64,000 bases of DNA from Paratinospora sagittata. Lineage: Eukaryota > Streptophyta > Magnoliopsida > Ranunculales > Menispermaceae. A program made the translations under genes and the position numbers. Positions 32,480 through 44,600 of this stretch are shown here, piece after piece. Numbering within the stretch: the first letter of the stretch is position 1; the number at the start of each line of letters is the position of its first letter. Where the stretch lies: contig CM069590.1 of assembly GCA_035771175.1 (NCBI GenBank), forward strand, positions 56,400,477 through 56,464,476. The letters are read 5' to 3'. The notes below the pieces were generated by a model. That model worked only from the letters and a program-made list of their open reading frames with translations. It did not search any database and had not been told where the DNA came from.

Positions 32480-33548
32480 GAGGGTCCTACGATTGGATAA
32501 GCAAGAGCTGGCCTTTGGCAAACCAGACAACTTTTAGAGACGTTAATAGGATTCCTCTCTTTTGTACTTGTGATTGGGTGCTAATAATTGTTTTGAGTAT
32601 TCTTGGGGCCAACTAGAAGTCTGCTAGCGGCTTCATGGGATAATATGAATCAGATTATTGCTCACGTTCGTTTTGAAAGTTACACTCAACTTCGAAGTAC
32701 AATTGATTGCAGTTAGGGTTAAATGGAACTAGAGATAGATATTTGTCTTACAATGTTTTCTTCTATTCAGTTCAACGAGACCAAAGGCCAAGATCCTCTA
32801 TCTTTTGTTGTTTGGAGGTTCCGGTATCAAGAAAAAAATGTATCCCAGCCACAACACTAGACATTTTGGGTTCGTTCTCTCCACATTTGATGATGACTTA
32901 TTGAACAATGGTAGACATAGGAACATTTAAAGCTTTCTTAAGGTAAACATCAAACGTGTAATAACTAGATGAAATTATCCTCACTTACATGCTCAAGCAG
33001 CTCATGATTCTTCAACCAGTCTGAGAAGTCTGAGAAGTGCTTGCAGCCACCTGAACAAGGGAAGTCGGGACCCATCGAATTATAATTTCGAGCCAGTTAG
33101 AGAGGCAAATATTACTAACAGATCTGTTTGGTTGGGCAACTTGAATCAGCAAGTAATGCTGCATATGTAGGATATGAACTTCAAGATTCTAATTAGTGTT
33201 GGGAAAACAACATATGGATACGAAGCCAATGATAATCAACAACCATCTTACTTGTAGCATCCATTGCTACGGCTCCGATAAATATAACTCTTGAGGTTTG
33301 CCTGTTCCATTTCATTATCATCCACCAACCATTTTTTCTTTTTTCTTTTTTCTATATTACAAAAAACAAACAGAATCAAATGACTCACACATTTCCATTT
33401 ACTCTCAACTGTGAAGCAACCGGTTATTTTGATCTTCCAGAAAGGGATGTGTAAGTGAGAGTGAGATCTTGCAACATAGATAATTCACCTATCTTATATG
33501 CGGGTCAGAGATACTGCAGCATAATTAGATAATCAGACGGCCATATCT
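32480..33548. other. Spacer between convergent genes
   Basis: Contains the 3' untranslated regions of the aldo-keto reductase (from the left) and polyprenol reductase (from the right). No gene or repeat recognised. Confidence 0.55.
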
Positions 33549-36500
33549 TTAACAAACATGGGGGAATATGGCTCGCCTATTTGGTGGGTAGGTGTCAAAT
33601 TTACGAAGATACCACCTCTGCGTTTCTGCTGCAGCAAAGGCAAGATTTGCAACCTGCCACCAATATTAACGCCTTTTCATTTTAAGCACGTATAAAATGA
33701 GCAGATGATAGTGCGGAAATGAAGTAAAAGAAGGGAGTTTCATAATATGGTCTCAGTTCAGAGCACAAAAAGGTACCACAAATCCAAAAAGCAACCATAT
33801 TGTGAGATCTGATCCACCACTAGCAGCCAAAACACCAGCATATATAACCTGCATGGGAAACATAAATATTTATGACATAAAAAACAGTAGAACCGTAGCC
33901 CCTTCATAAAGTTGATGCAATCCCATTCTACTATGCTCCCAAAAATAATAATAATAAATAAAAAAATAAAACATTGCCTACAAAATGAACATATCATTGT
34001 GCAAGAAATTAAGTTGATAATTAGAAACTAAAATCCATGACTAGAATGATGTATAATATATTTTAGCATGTTTTTTATTGTTTTCAATTTACTTTCTTTT
34101 TTAGAGAAGTTTTTATTTTAGTATATTTAATTTTTTTAGTAGTAGTTCTAGATAGTTTTTAAAATTCGTTTTCATTATTTAAGTGTATTAAAAAGTGTTT
34201 TAGAAGTGTCTAAATAGAGTTCTAATATGATTAGGAAGTTGCTTTTATGTTATAGATAGGTTAAAAAACTTATTTTTAGGTGTTTTAGGTAGTTTAGAAG
34301 TTGTTTTAGGGAAGTTATATATATAAGGAGCTCCAATTACGAATTTTAATAGATGAAGATCAATTGTTTTTCTCTTTGAATATTTTATTCAATAGAATAT
34401 ATATTTGGTTATTTTTTTGAGTATTTTCGTTCTTGCTTCCGCAACGAATCTATGTCATAGAAACTTCTATCGGCACGCAAGAGGGGAGGGACTTACTATC
34501 TCAGCTAGATAGTGTGGACTAGAAACAAGTTCAAACCAGTCACCATGAGGAATTGCATATTCAGTAGCTTGCTCCTTTTGTTTCCTTAGTGAGCCCTGGC
34601 CATGAGAGGAAATTTCAGTTAGCTGCGTTGACAAAAAGAACCAGAAAGAGAAGCAAGTTGTGCAAATAAAAACATAATTATTGAGTTGAAACATGGGCAA
34701 TCAATGGGTTGGTTAATTGCTCTAGGAGACTTTTTTTCTTGAGCAAATTAATAATCAGAGTCAGAATTCAAGTGGTAAAAATATGCCAAGTGAAAATAAT
34801 GAATGTGGCTAAATCCCTTAGAACTAAAAGTCTACAACATAGGCTACTACAGAAGGTTCATTCATGACTTCTTTAAATCAGCTGAACTAATGATTAAGGC
34901 TGCCAATGTTTTAGGAGTACAGAGTGGAGAAGACCCTGCTTTCAAGAGCATCGAATGAAAAAAAATGCCATTATGTCTATTCTTTTCCAAAAGCAACTAT
35001 ATCATTATATGCACAAAGTAATCAAAACTACACATCCTCTCAATCTTGGTTTAATCAATAGAAAGATGGAGAGATCAAGGAGGATGCAGATCATAGATTT
35101 AACACTGCATGGTTAAAGGAGTGGCATTCTGGAGTGCCATGTGACTGGCTATGCGTCAAAAAGGACGTGTTCACAGACTGAGTGAAGTAGAGATAGGGAT
35201 TTGATTTGAGGTGAATCATTGGAGATAACAGAAACTAAAATCAGCAATGAACACACTAGTAATGGTATTTAAATGATGCCGCCAGCCAATATGTCAATGT
35301 GCAGAGCGAGGTTATGCGCACATGACCTCAAGGCTAGTTTTTAGCAATAAATAGTGATACCCTTGTCAGCAAAAAGTCAGCACAGTAGCCCGCTATGACA
35401 CTTCAAACCCTAAAATTGTTTAATCAATTCTTGTGATAAAATCAACTTCAGGATTGTTTCAAATTCTAATCTACTTCTGGTACATTCATAAGAGTCAGAA
35501 CTGGGTTATCGTCATCATCCCTAAACTTGTAACATGGACCCACTTAGGAGAGCCCAAGACATGATGTACATCTTAACCCGCCCCCAAAGTCAAACCTTTA
35601 ACCCTATCTGAAATAAAATCCACTATATTAACTTAATTCAATCCAACAAAGCCTTTTTTCAGCTATATGAGGTTGGCTACATGAATCCGCCTCCTCTACT
35701 CCACTCTATCAAGGGCTAAGTTGACATTTAAAGTAAAAGTAGTTATAGCTTTTCTTAATTAACTATGTTTGTGTTATTTTAGGTCTTCTTTTACCTCTAT
35801 CATTATATGGATTCTTAATAAGTTACTCTTCCTAATTAACGCAACAGTCAAAACATTATAGGGCATCATTTATGACTATTTTGCCGGCTTGGAGATTGTG
35901 AGTAACGAAGCAATAACCAACGCTTGGTTGGCCGAGTAGCTTGGGTTCCGCGCCTCATGAAGCAAGGTCATGAGTTCAACTCTCCCTATTAGGGTTGGCT
36001 ATAGGGGGTGTCCTCAAGCAACCAAGGGGCTATGTGGATTAGTCGGGGAGAAGCATGGATAACACTTAGTTATCAAAAAAAAAAAGAGAGTAAAGAAGCA
36101 ATTGTCATAGGAAACATAACCAAAGAGAAACCTACAAGAATTGCATGGCAACGAAGCTGATGAATCCAACCCCAAATAAAGATAGCAGCACCAATCCATT
36201 GGTACCATGCAAGCATTTTAAGAGGCTTTATGCATCCCCGCCAATTGAAATTAACAATTTGCATCTTATCCCAGTCTCTAACATTAAGCTCAACTGCTTG
36301 ATTAGTTGCAAATCGAAACAACTCAGGACCATTGGTGCTGCAAAGCGACAGAGGGGCTGCAACATAGAAGCTAAATAAAAGAAACAACACCAAGTCAGTA
36401 CATATCTACAAAATATAATAGGAAGAGACATTGAGCAATTTGAGCTATAAAGCACAAGGAATCTAAACATGATTAGATTCAATAAACAATTGAATTGATT

Positions 36501-39176
36501 GCTCATAGTTGATTGCTCATAGTAAAATAGAAAGTTGTACCATAGTCCTTAAACTTTAGAGATCATCCATGCATCTGCACTTTCTTTCTAGAAAAGAATC
36601 GTCAACATTGTCCTTCATGTCATCCCATTTTCTAGAAATGGTAACATGAAGCACTTAAAACCTTTTAAAATAATAGAAGTAGAACAGAGGATCTATTAAA
36701 GAGGCATAAGATAACAAACCAAATTGAAAAGGATAAATGAGAAGAATCTTTGTATCAACATTTGGTCTATCCCCATAACATATGGCAAGTTTGAAAGTCA
36801 ACAGGGATCTCTACCTCAATTATTTTAATATTTCATTATTAGAAAGGTACACTACTATTGTGTTTCTTTTAAATATATATTTAATGCCTTAGAGCTAATT
36901 TTGTTCTCTATGTAAGGTTTTGTTCACAAATTCACTAGAACAAATGTTCCATCATAGTACTAAAGTCACTAGTTTTCTTAAGAGTATGAGCTTCAAGCTG
37001 TTTTGGTTGTACTTTTGCAGATATGAGGTGATCACATCACTTTATTGAGCCATTACTTCTTGCCAACTTCAGCAGTTTAGACACCCTGCTTTCTATTTTC
37101 TTCAAGTCTATCAATTCATCCTCTTGTCATCATCATCACAAATTCATGTTGCCACAGGCATTAACTTAGTTTCTTTAATGCTTATCTGAAGCATAAATGG
37201 CCCACAACTCTTGCAGCAACAGTATCATCTCACCTAGAGGATAACATGAGAAACTAAAAGGCAATCAGCTAACTAAGCATATCTTTACCCAAATCAACTG
37301 TGGCCTAAATAGTTCGTACACTGCCAAGGGAGAAAGAAAATAAAAGAACTTATTGATCTTGAGTTGATAAGAATCCCCAACCAATTATAAAGCAAATGAG
37401 GTAACCTTCAATGGAAACTTTTAATGGCCAAACAAATGAAGTATAAGTAGAGTCCACTTTAGGCACAAGAGATTAACAGAGACTGAAACACCATGCTTGT
37501 TATGCGGCATCATTGCATCATTATAATTCAACTAAGACAGCTAAAAACCAAAAACTAACTTTATGGAACATCAATAAATGATGGTAAACCATACACTCAC
37601 AAGTCAAGAAAGTACAGGAACAAGCAGCAATAATATAAAAATGGAAGGATAGACCAAACTTACGAAATCCCAGTTAGATAGCCAAAGATGTGCATTCGAG
37701 CAGAAGGGCTATAGTTAAATACATATAAAGTCTCGTAAAGACGCCTAAAAACTTGCACCTCCATTAGTAGAAGCAAAAACACTGTTCTCCATACCCTGTT
37801 TCTTTGCTCAATTGATGCCAAGTAAGACTTGTCTCTGGACAAGACATGTGAACCTCCGGTCAAGTGACTTGCAGTTGTTGAATATTGAAGTGATTCAGAG
37901 TCCGAAGGAACCGTTATACATGCATAAGACCAAGTTATGAGTAGCAAAAATGTTGTCCAAGTCACAGCAACCACATAAAAATGCAAGAAGAATCTCTGGG
38001 GAACGGTGAACTTCTACAATTTCACAAAACAGCAAATTAGTCAATTGCTTTATGTATAAAATTACAGCAGATGGCCATTTTCAAAGTACAAGGGGGAACC
38101 ATAGCAAACGAGCTCTCCAAGTTATAAACATGACCAAGGCAAAGAAATGAATATAGAGTAAGAAAAAATATGACAAGAACTAAAATGAGCTTGACGACAT
38201 CAGCATCATCAATAAAGGGTGCATCCAATGCATGACGCACCTGCCATTACCTGTTCACAAAAAGGGTAGGTACGGAGCCCAACTTGTTTAAACTATTTAT
38301 AGATGCGTCAACTAAACGCATGCAGATGGAGTTGCGTTGGTTTATAGAACTCGAAACAAATACTTCAAAAGCAAGTCTTTCGCAATAAGGAGAATGAAAT
38401 GCAAAATACGAAATTATGTGACATGTAATGCCGGTATCGCAGACAAGTAGAAACTAGGGAGTAGTCGGAGTTGCTAATCTAGAGCTATGTCAAACAAAAG
38501 TAGTCTACGTAAAACATTAATATGAAATACTTTTCTAGTTACAATTTTTTTTTCTAAAAAATTTGGATAATGCATTACATATAGCTATTATAGTTATTGC
38601 ATTTTAATAGCGTTTTCCATAATCTATTATGAGTAAGGAAAATGCTAATCTAACTAGCAAAAAATACAACAATGTATGCAAATACACCATTGAAGAAGAT
38701 GTTATACATGGAGTTATTACAAGATTATCTAAGACTTCCTAACTACAGGTCTAAAATAAATGAAAAAAAGTAAATTCCATCTCCTAATTCCTAAAGCTAA
38801 AACACCTCAAAACTTGTAGTTGAGACTCTCGCGCCACTAAATCAGTTAGAAAACCCATTGTTCATCAGCCGGATCATTGCATTGAACAACATAATGCATT
38901 ATTACACGCGCAAAAGACCGGAAATAACGTGAAAAAAAAAAAAAAACCTACAACAACATCACCAGCTAAAACTATAATCGGAAAGCGAAATCCTCAATAT
39001 AATCGAGATCTTAAACTTACATGCGATGAAGATTGCAACATTTTCCCCCTTTTTGCAAATTGCAACAAGATTCCATGGCAAAAACTGAGACGAGATGATG
39101 GGATCGAAGCAACGAGTATAGGCAATATCGCCGCAATCCACGCCGCTCGCAACAATTTCGCAATCCCTAACTCCAT
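33549..39176 (-). CDS. PPRD: Polyprenol reductase, steroid 5-alpha-reductase family (6 exons)
   Basis: ER membrane enzyme that reduces the alpha-isoprene unit of polyprenol with NADPH to form dolichol, the lipid carrier for N-glycosylation. Exons (minus): 39021-39176, 37664-38013, 36136-36370, 34497-34595, 33777-33848 and 33549-33653; 1,017 nt, 338 aa (Arabidopsis PPRD2 about 343). Junctions are GT-AG and phases close. Residues 1-52 hold a first hydrophobic helix ([20 protein letters not shown]), followed by [20 protein letters not shown] and several membrane segments. The C-terminal steroid-dehydrogenase domain reads [20 protein letters not shown], then [20 protein letters not shown] and ends HVC. 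Intron 3 carries a SINE. Two paralogues exist in Arabidopsis; which one this matches is not resolved. Confidence 0.95.
35915..36087 (+). mobile_element. tRNA-derived SINE (copy 2) in PPRD intron 3
   Basis: The A-box region GGTTGGCCGAGTAGCTTGGG and B-box GGTCATGAGTTCAACTCTCC are followed by GGGGGTGTCCTCAAGCAACC, GATTAGTCGGGGAG and TTAGTTATC plus a poly-A tail. A 15-bp target duplication flanks it, GAGTAACGAAGCAAT (35900-35914) and GAGTAAAGAAGCAAT (36088-36102). The body matches the minus-strand copy at 21473-21638. Confidence 0.87.
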
Positions 39177-40797
39177 TATCTTTTGGAGACTCAAATCCGC
39201 AAGGCGAGTAGACGATGGGCTCGATTCGAGAAGGAACAACTAAGGTTGGTTTCTCTGTAGAGTACAACTACATGAGAATAAGAGTCACTGCGAACACTAC
39301 TGCGTGACGAAAGCGGCAGCATTCGACGGAAACGAAGGCGCGACCCGTACTTTTTTTTTTAAGGACAAGCAGGGTCCGGCACAGTAAAATGCACCCAAAC
39401 TAACATCTATTCATAAAGTTTGTAATTTCTTTATTACATTGTTTGAGTGCTTACGACAGGCTTAAACAATTTTTCTAAAAATATCATATTAGTCGTGCAT
39501 CAGAATTTTATATAACTTTTTATAAAAATAAAAATAAACTTTTATATCATAATCACTTTTCACCAATTTTGACAGGAATTGCTTTTTTTTAATGAAAATC
39601 TTAGGGTGTGTCAGGTTTTGAGATACATATACAATTTTTTATATTTAAAAAATTAAAAATATAAAAAAATTATTTGGTTAAAGTGAATTCAAAAATAATT
39701 TTTTACTTTTTAAAAAAAAACAAGTTATTTTGAGAAAAAGACATAACATCATTTTTTGAATATTTTTAGCTTTCATGTTGCATCTAATTTAAAAACAATT
39801 TTAAAATATTTAGAATATGATCTCATTTTTAATTAATTTATAGTTTCTCCATTTGGCAACTTTATTTTTTCCTCTAATTTGCTAAATTTTTAATTAAAAT
39901 AAAGTGTTTGGTAAGGATTTTAATTTTTTTTAAAAAAATATTAAAAAAGTGAAAAAAATTTGTTTATTTTTTTTAGAGGCTAAACCTTTAATTTGGATAG
40001 ACAATTTATATTTTAAAAATTTTCAAAAAACCTTTTATATTTTTTTTCAAACTTTCGATTTCTCTTCACTTCCATCGTCTTCTTTCCAACCTCCTCTCAA
40101 CTAGTTCAAGAAAAAATTTCACGGTGAAAAATATTTTTTTTTAAATAATAATTTTTTTAAAAAAATGAAGGTGTAAAAAACTATTGCTACACAACGAGGA
40201 AAAACCCTTTCTTCACGCGGCAAAGGGGAATACCCTCTCTCTCTCCCTCCTTTTATTTAATTAAAATTAATTATTTTATTTTTGATTTTTGATTTTTATA
40301 TTTTTCACATTAGTTTTTTCTTTTCTTTTTAATTTGAGTAAATAGTTGATAAGTTGAAAATCCAGAAATAAAATTTGTAATAAATATAACTTATTTACTC
40401 AAAGTAATAGTAAATATAGTAATAATTATAGTTTACTTATCTCAATAACGAAGATAATATTATAACCTTTAAGAAATAATTTATTTATTTTTTATCTACC
40501 TTTGTTATTGTTACATGGATAATAAATAATTAAATTATTAAATTATTTACATAATTATAATAATATAATATTTGAAATTTTATTTTTTAATGTTTAATTT
40601 TATTATTCATTATTTTTATTATAAATATTACAATATTAAAAAATATTTTGATAAAAGACATCGAATATTCTTTTAATAAAAAAATTAAGTAGTAGTTACC
40701 AAACACTTTAATTCTAATTAAGTGTTAAAGTATTGGTTTCCAAATAATATATTTTAAATAAGCTCTTGTGTAAAATAAAAAATAATTAGTTGACATA

Positions 40798-40962
40798 ATT
40801 TTTTGACACATATATTTTGACATTATAAGTGAAAATGATTGAATTACCTCAAATCATACGACAACACATTGTATCACACAATCAACGCGTGATACGAAGT
40901 ATTGTTACGTGATTCGAGGTAATTTATCTACTCTAACTTATAATGTCAAAAATGTGTGGAAA
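40798..40962. repeat. Hairpin-forming inverted repeat, MITE-like
   Basis: The left arm (TTTTGACATTATAAGT, AATTACCTCAAATCA) pairs with the right arm (TGATTCGAGGTAATTT, ACTTATAATGTCAAAA) around a short centre containing CAACGCGTGATACG. It is a near-palindrome of about 160 bp. No target duplication identified. Confidence 0.6.
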
Positions 40963-41557
40963 AAAATCATATCCTTGTAGCATTACCCTATTAAAATAGA
41001 ACTAAAGAAAATATAACTTATTTTTTTAGATTAGATTTGCCTTTTCAAGATTTGTTCTCAAAATTTAAAAATAAGAAAAAATTGTTTGGTTTGTTGAATA
41101 TTTCGTACAAATCAAGTGAAGAAAAACTTATTGAATGCAAGAAAATCTTAAAAAATAATATTTGTATGTTTTTTTTAAAATAAGTCATTTTTTTAACTTT
41201 TTTTTAAAATCAGTTTTTTAAATCCTATCAAATTAAATAAGTTTTTTTTATTATAATTTTTTGTAATTTTTATTTTTAAATTAAAAAAAATAATTTAAAT
41301 TGTGTGCCTAAAGCAGTTGATTGGATAATCACCAACCAAACACAGTTTTACTTTTTTCTGATATTACTTTCCTAAAAAAAAAAAAAAAAAGGAAGAAAAG
41401 AAAAGAAAAGATGAAAAGAAATATTAAATCTCAACGATACGGGAATCTTCGAGGATTCGTGGCGTCAGAAAAACTGCGTGCTGTTAGTTAGACCGGGAAC
41501 CGGGGAGTATTTAGCACCGAAAATAAAATAGAATCATCCGTTGGCAACGAACTTGAC

Positions 41558-41568
41558 TAGGGTTTAAG
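41558..41568 (+). promoter_or_regulatory. Telobox-like motif upstream of TAN
   Basis: CTAGGGTTTAA, about 110 nt before the ATG, resembles the plant telobox (AAACCCTA reversed), common near transcription starts of growth-related genes. Function inferred. Confidence 0.35.
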
Positions 41569-41677
41569 GGTGTAGGCGGAGAGACACAGTTCGATTCTTT
41601 TCAGTTGTCATCGATTTTGTTTTTTTTTTTCCCCAAAAGAATCTTCAAAGCAGAGCTATTAATTAATTAATCGGAGA

Positions 41678-44600
41678 ATGAGCAAGAGACGTCCTCCTCC
41701 TGATCCGGTAGCGGTGCTGAGAGGCCATCGCGCCACTGTAATGGACGTTTGCTTCCATCAATCCAAGTCTCTTCTCTTTACCGGGTACACTTCTCTTTCT
41801 ACTTGACTTATTACATAGTAATTTTGAAGTAAACAAATCATTTTACAATAAAAAGTCGATAATTCAAGGAAACTGTACTTCTGTCTGTGTTAAAGCAGAG
41901 CTTCGGATGGTGAGTTGCGGGTTTGGGATTCGATTCAGCACAGGACTCTATCCTCTTCATGGTACACTTACCAGCATCAAGCTTTAATTGATTTGAGTTT
42001 GCTACCTTTTTTTAAAAAAAATTATTATTATTATTTTGGATGTTTGGAGTAATTTTTGGTGAAAAATCGGTTGCAGGGTGCACACTGGGGCGCATGGGAT
42101 TATTTCTGTTGCAACAAGTCCTTCTATTGGGGACAACAAGCTTGTCAGGTGATTTGTTATTGTTAATGGAATTATTTGATTTGATTCATCTTTTATATGT
42201 CTTTAGTTAAGTTGTTTTCGAATTTTATTGTTAATGGAATTTCTAACTTATGCAGCCAAGGCAGGGACGGGACTGTTAAATGTTGGGACATTGAAGATGG
42301 GGGTCGATTTAGGTACTTTAGTTTTCTTAATTTTTCATTCTTCTTCATCTACACCAAGTTCATTTCTTTTTGCATAATTCGTGTTTTTGTTAATTTTCAG
42401 ATTAACTTTTATAGTTTTCTCATGTTATGCAAAAATCACATGATTTCTCAATTTCATATTGTCTGCAGAAGTTGCTTCACCTAAATGCTAGCCCAATATC
42501 AAAATTTTGGTTCATTTGAAATCACTGATGTTGATTTCTTTAAAGAGAAGGCTACACACATTCGGTGGCCATGGTCCAGATCAATTATCTAATTTCTTGG
42601 ACTTATAATATATGAATAATTACTTAAGTTAGTGATCCTAATGATCTCAACATTCTCAACTGTATTCTCCTTTGTATCTCTCTATCACACACACACATAT
42701 TTTCTGAAGTGTCTTTGATTTTGACTGCTGTAACTATTGTTGGACTTACTGTTTATTTCTCTTGGAAAGCACATGCATGTATACTGGTGCCTTAATTTAT
42801 ATATATATATATTACGGGACCTCAGTAGCTTTTGTCACAAGTGTTTGTTAATGTAACTTTGTTTTCCTTTTTAGCTATCATATTTTATGTTAATCATGAA
42901 ATTATTGTAAATGTTGAACTTTTAATCTTGACAGGACACCTTACCATACTATCAAAACAAACTCCTACCATTTTTGCAAGCTTTCAGTAGTGAAGAAACC
43001 CTCTGCCTGCTGGGCACAAGATGGGGATACTTTATCTGTTGCATCTCTAAAGCAAATGAGTTCAAACGCTGAGTGCAAGGATATCTTTGATGTCGAGGCT
43101 AGGGACAATTTCAATGCACGGACTAATGGAAATGGTGGAGAAAATGCTCATGATGGTCCCATTGAATGTTCCATTGGAAAGGAAGGTTAGAATGTATGTG
43201 AATCTAAATTTTGAAGAATAGACCTATTTATCTATTTGTATAAATTAACTCGTGGCATGAGCCATAGGTATTATTATTTAAATTTGTGAGTTTTGATCAT
43301 ATGCTATAGTTTTTAGGCCTATCAACAATCATTTTTTCTTTTTCTTTTTTTCCTTTTTATTTATTTATTTATTTTAAAAAAAATAATAACCATGCTGACT
43401 TTCACTAAGTGATATATTATAAGGCATGATAAGGGAAATGTACTATCTATTATTGTCCAATATTTAGTTGAATGGAAAATAAGGTTACAACACAGAACCA
43501 TGAAATATTTGAATAAGTCTAATGCCTTTTCTTTTTGAACTAGACATGCTAATCATTCGCATCCAGTGCTGTATTTGCCAAATCCCCCTTTTTTTAATAT
43601 ATATTTTTTCTTTCAAATGGAAATAGTTCTATTTTGTGCTTTTCCCAAGGAATTGGGTGACCAAGTTACACTTCAAATTTATGTGAAGTTTTCTATGCTA
43701 TTGAAATAGTTTCTTGAATTGAACGCTTTGAAGCTAAGAAGATATCACAATTGCCTCTAATAGACAGATAAACTTCCAAATCCATTTTTCTTACTAGCTT
43801 TTGCTAGTTCAATCTTTGTTATACGCATTGAGGCAAGGATCGGTTTTATTTTCTCACTTGAGTGATTAGTAGTGTTGGATTTGTAGTGGTCTGAGTGCTT
43901 TATCCAGTAGAGATTGAGTGAATGCATTGTGAGTAATTGTGTTTAATGTATGAAGTTTTAGTAAAGTGGTCAACCTGATCTGTTAACTACCTTTTCAGAA
44001 TCTGTGCCTACTGAAGGACTGAAGTATATGGCCATAGCAGGGGAGCAAACTTCTGAGGTTAGTGCATAAATTGCAATGGTTTTATTGGTGTGATTGCTCA
44101 TATGCCTTACAGTACCACGTTATTGGTATTCAAAGGTTGAGATTTGGGATCTCAATACTGCAGAAAGGTTAGCACGTTTGCCTCATATTTGCAATGGAAG
44201 CTCTGGCAATCATTCTGCAAAGGCGAGAGGTATTTTTTAAAGTTTGTGTCCGATTTTTCTTGTGAGGCAGTTGTAGTGATGAGTTGATCTGTAATTTTGA
44301 ACCTTTGTTTTTTGCATCCGTAGGTTTGAGAAATTTGGCAGCCAGTTCGTTTTTTGCCTAATTTATCTATTTCTTTTAGTCTTTATCTCGATGTTAATGT
44401 AGATGTTAACTATGGTTGATGCTAAATTTATTTATATTATGCACAATTTGACAGTTTTGTTCCTTAAAAGAAGATAATTTTGTGTGTTGCAACTTACAAT
44501 CATTCAATTGGGAGTAATATTGATAGATGTAAATTCCAGTTTCTGTATTTTTAATTCCTTGTATAACTTTTTTTTTAAGGGAATTTTGATGTGGGTTATT

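Larger units (their letters stand above)
39177..41677. other. AT-rich spacer between divergent PPRD and TAN
   Basis: Very AT-rich with long A/T runs and no recognised gene. It holds a hairpin repeat at 40798-40962. A telobox-like motif occurs near the TAN end. Confidence 0.55.
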
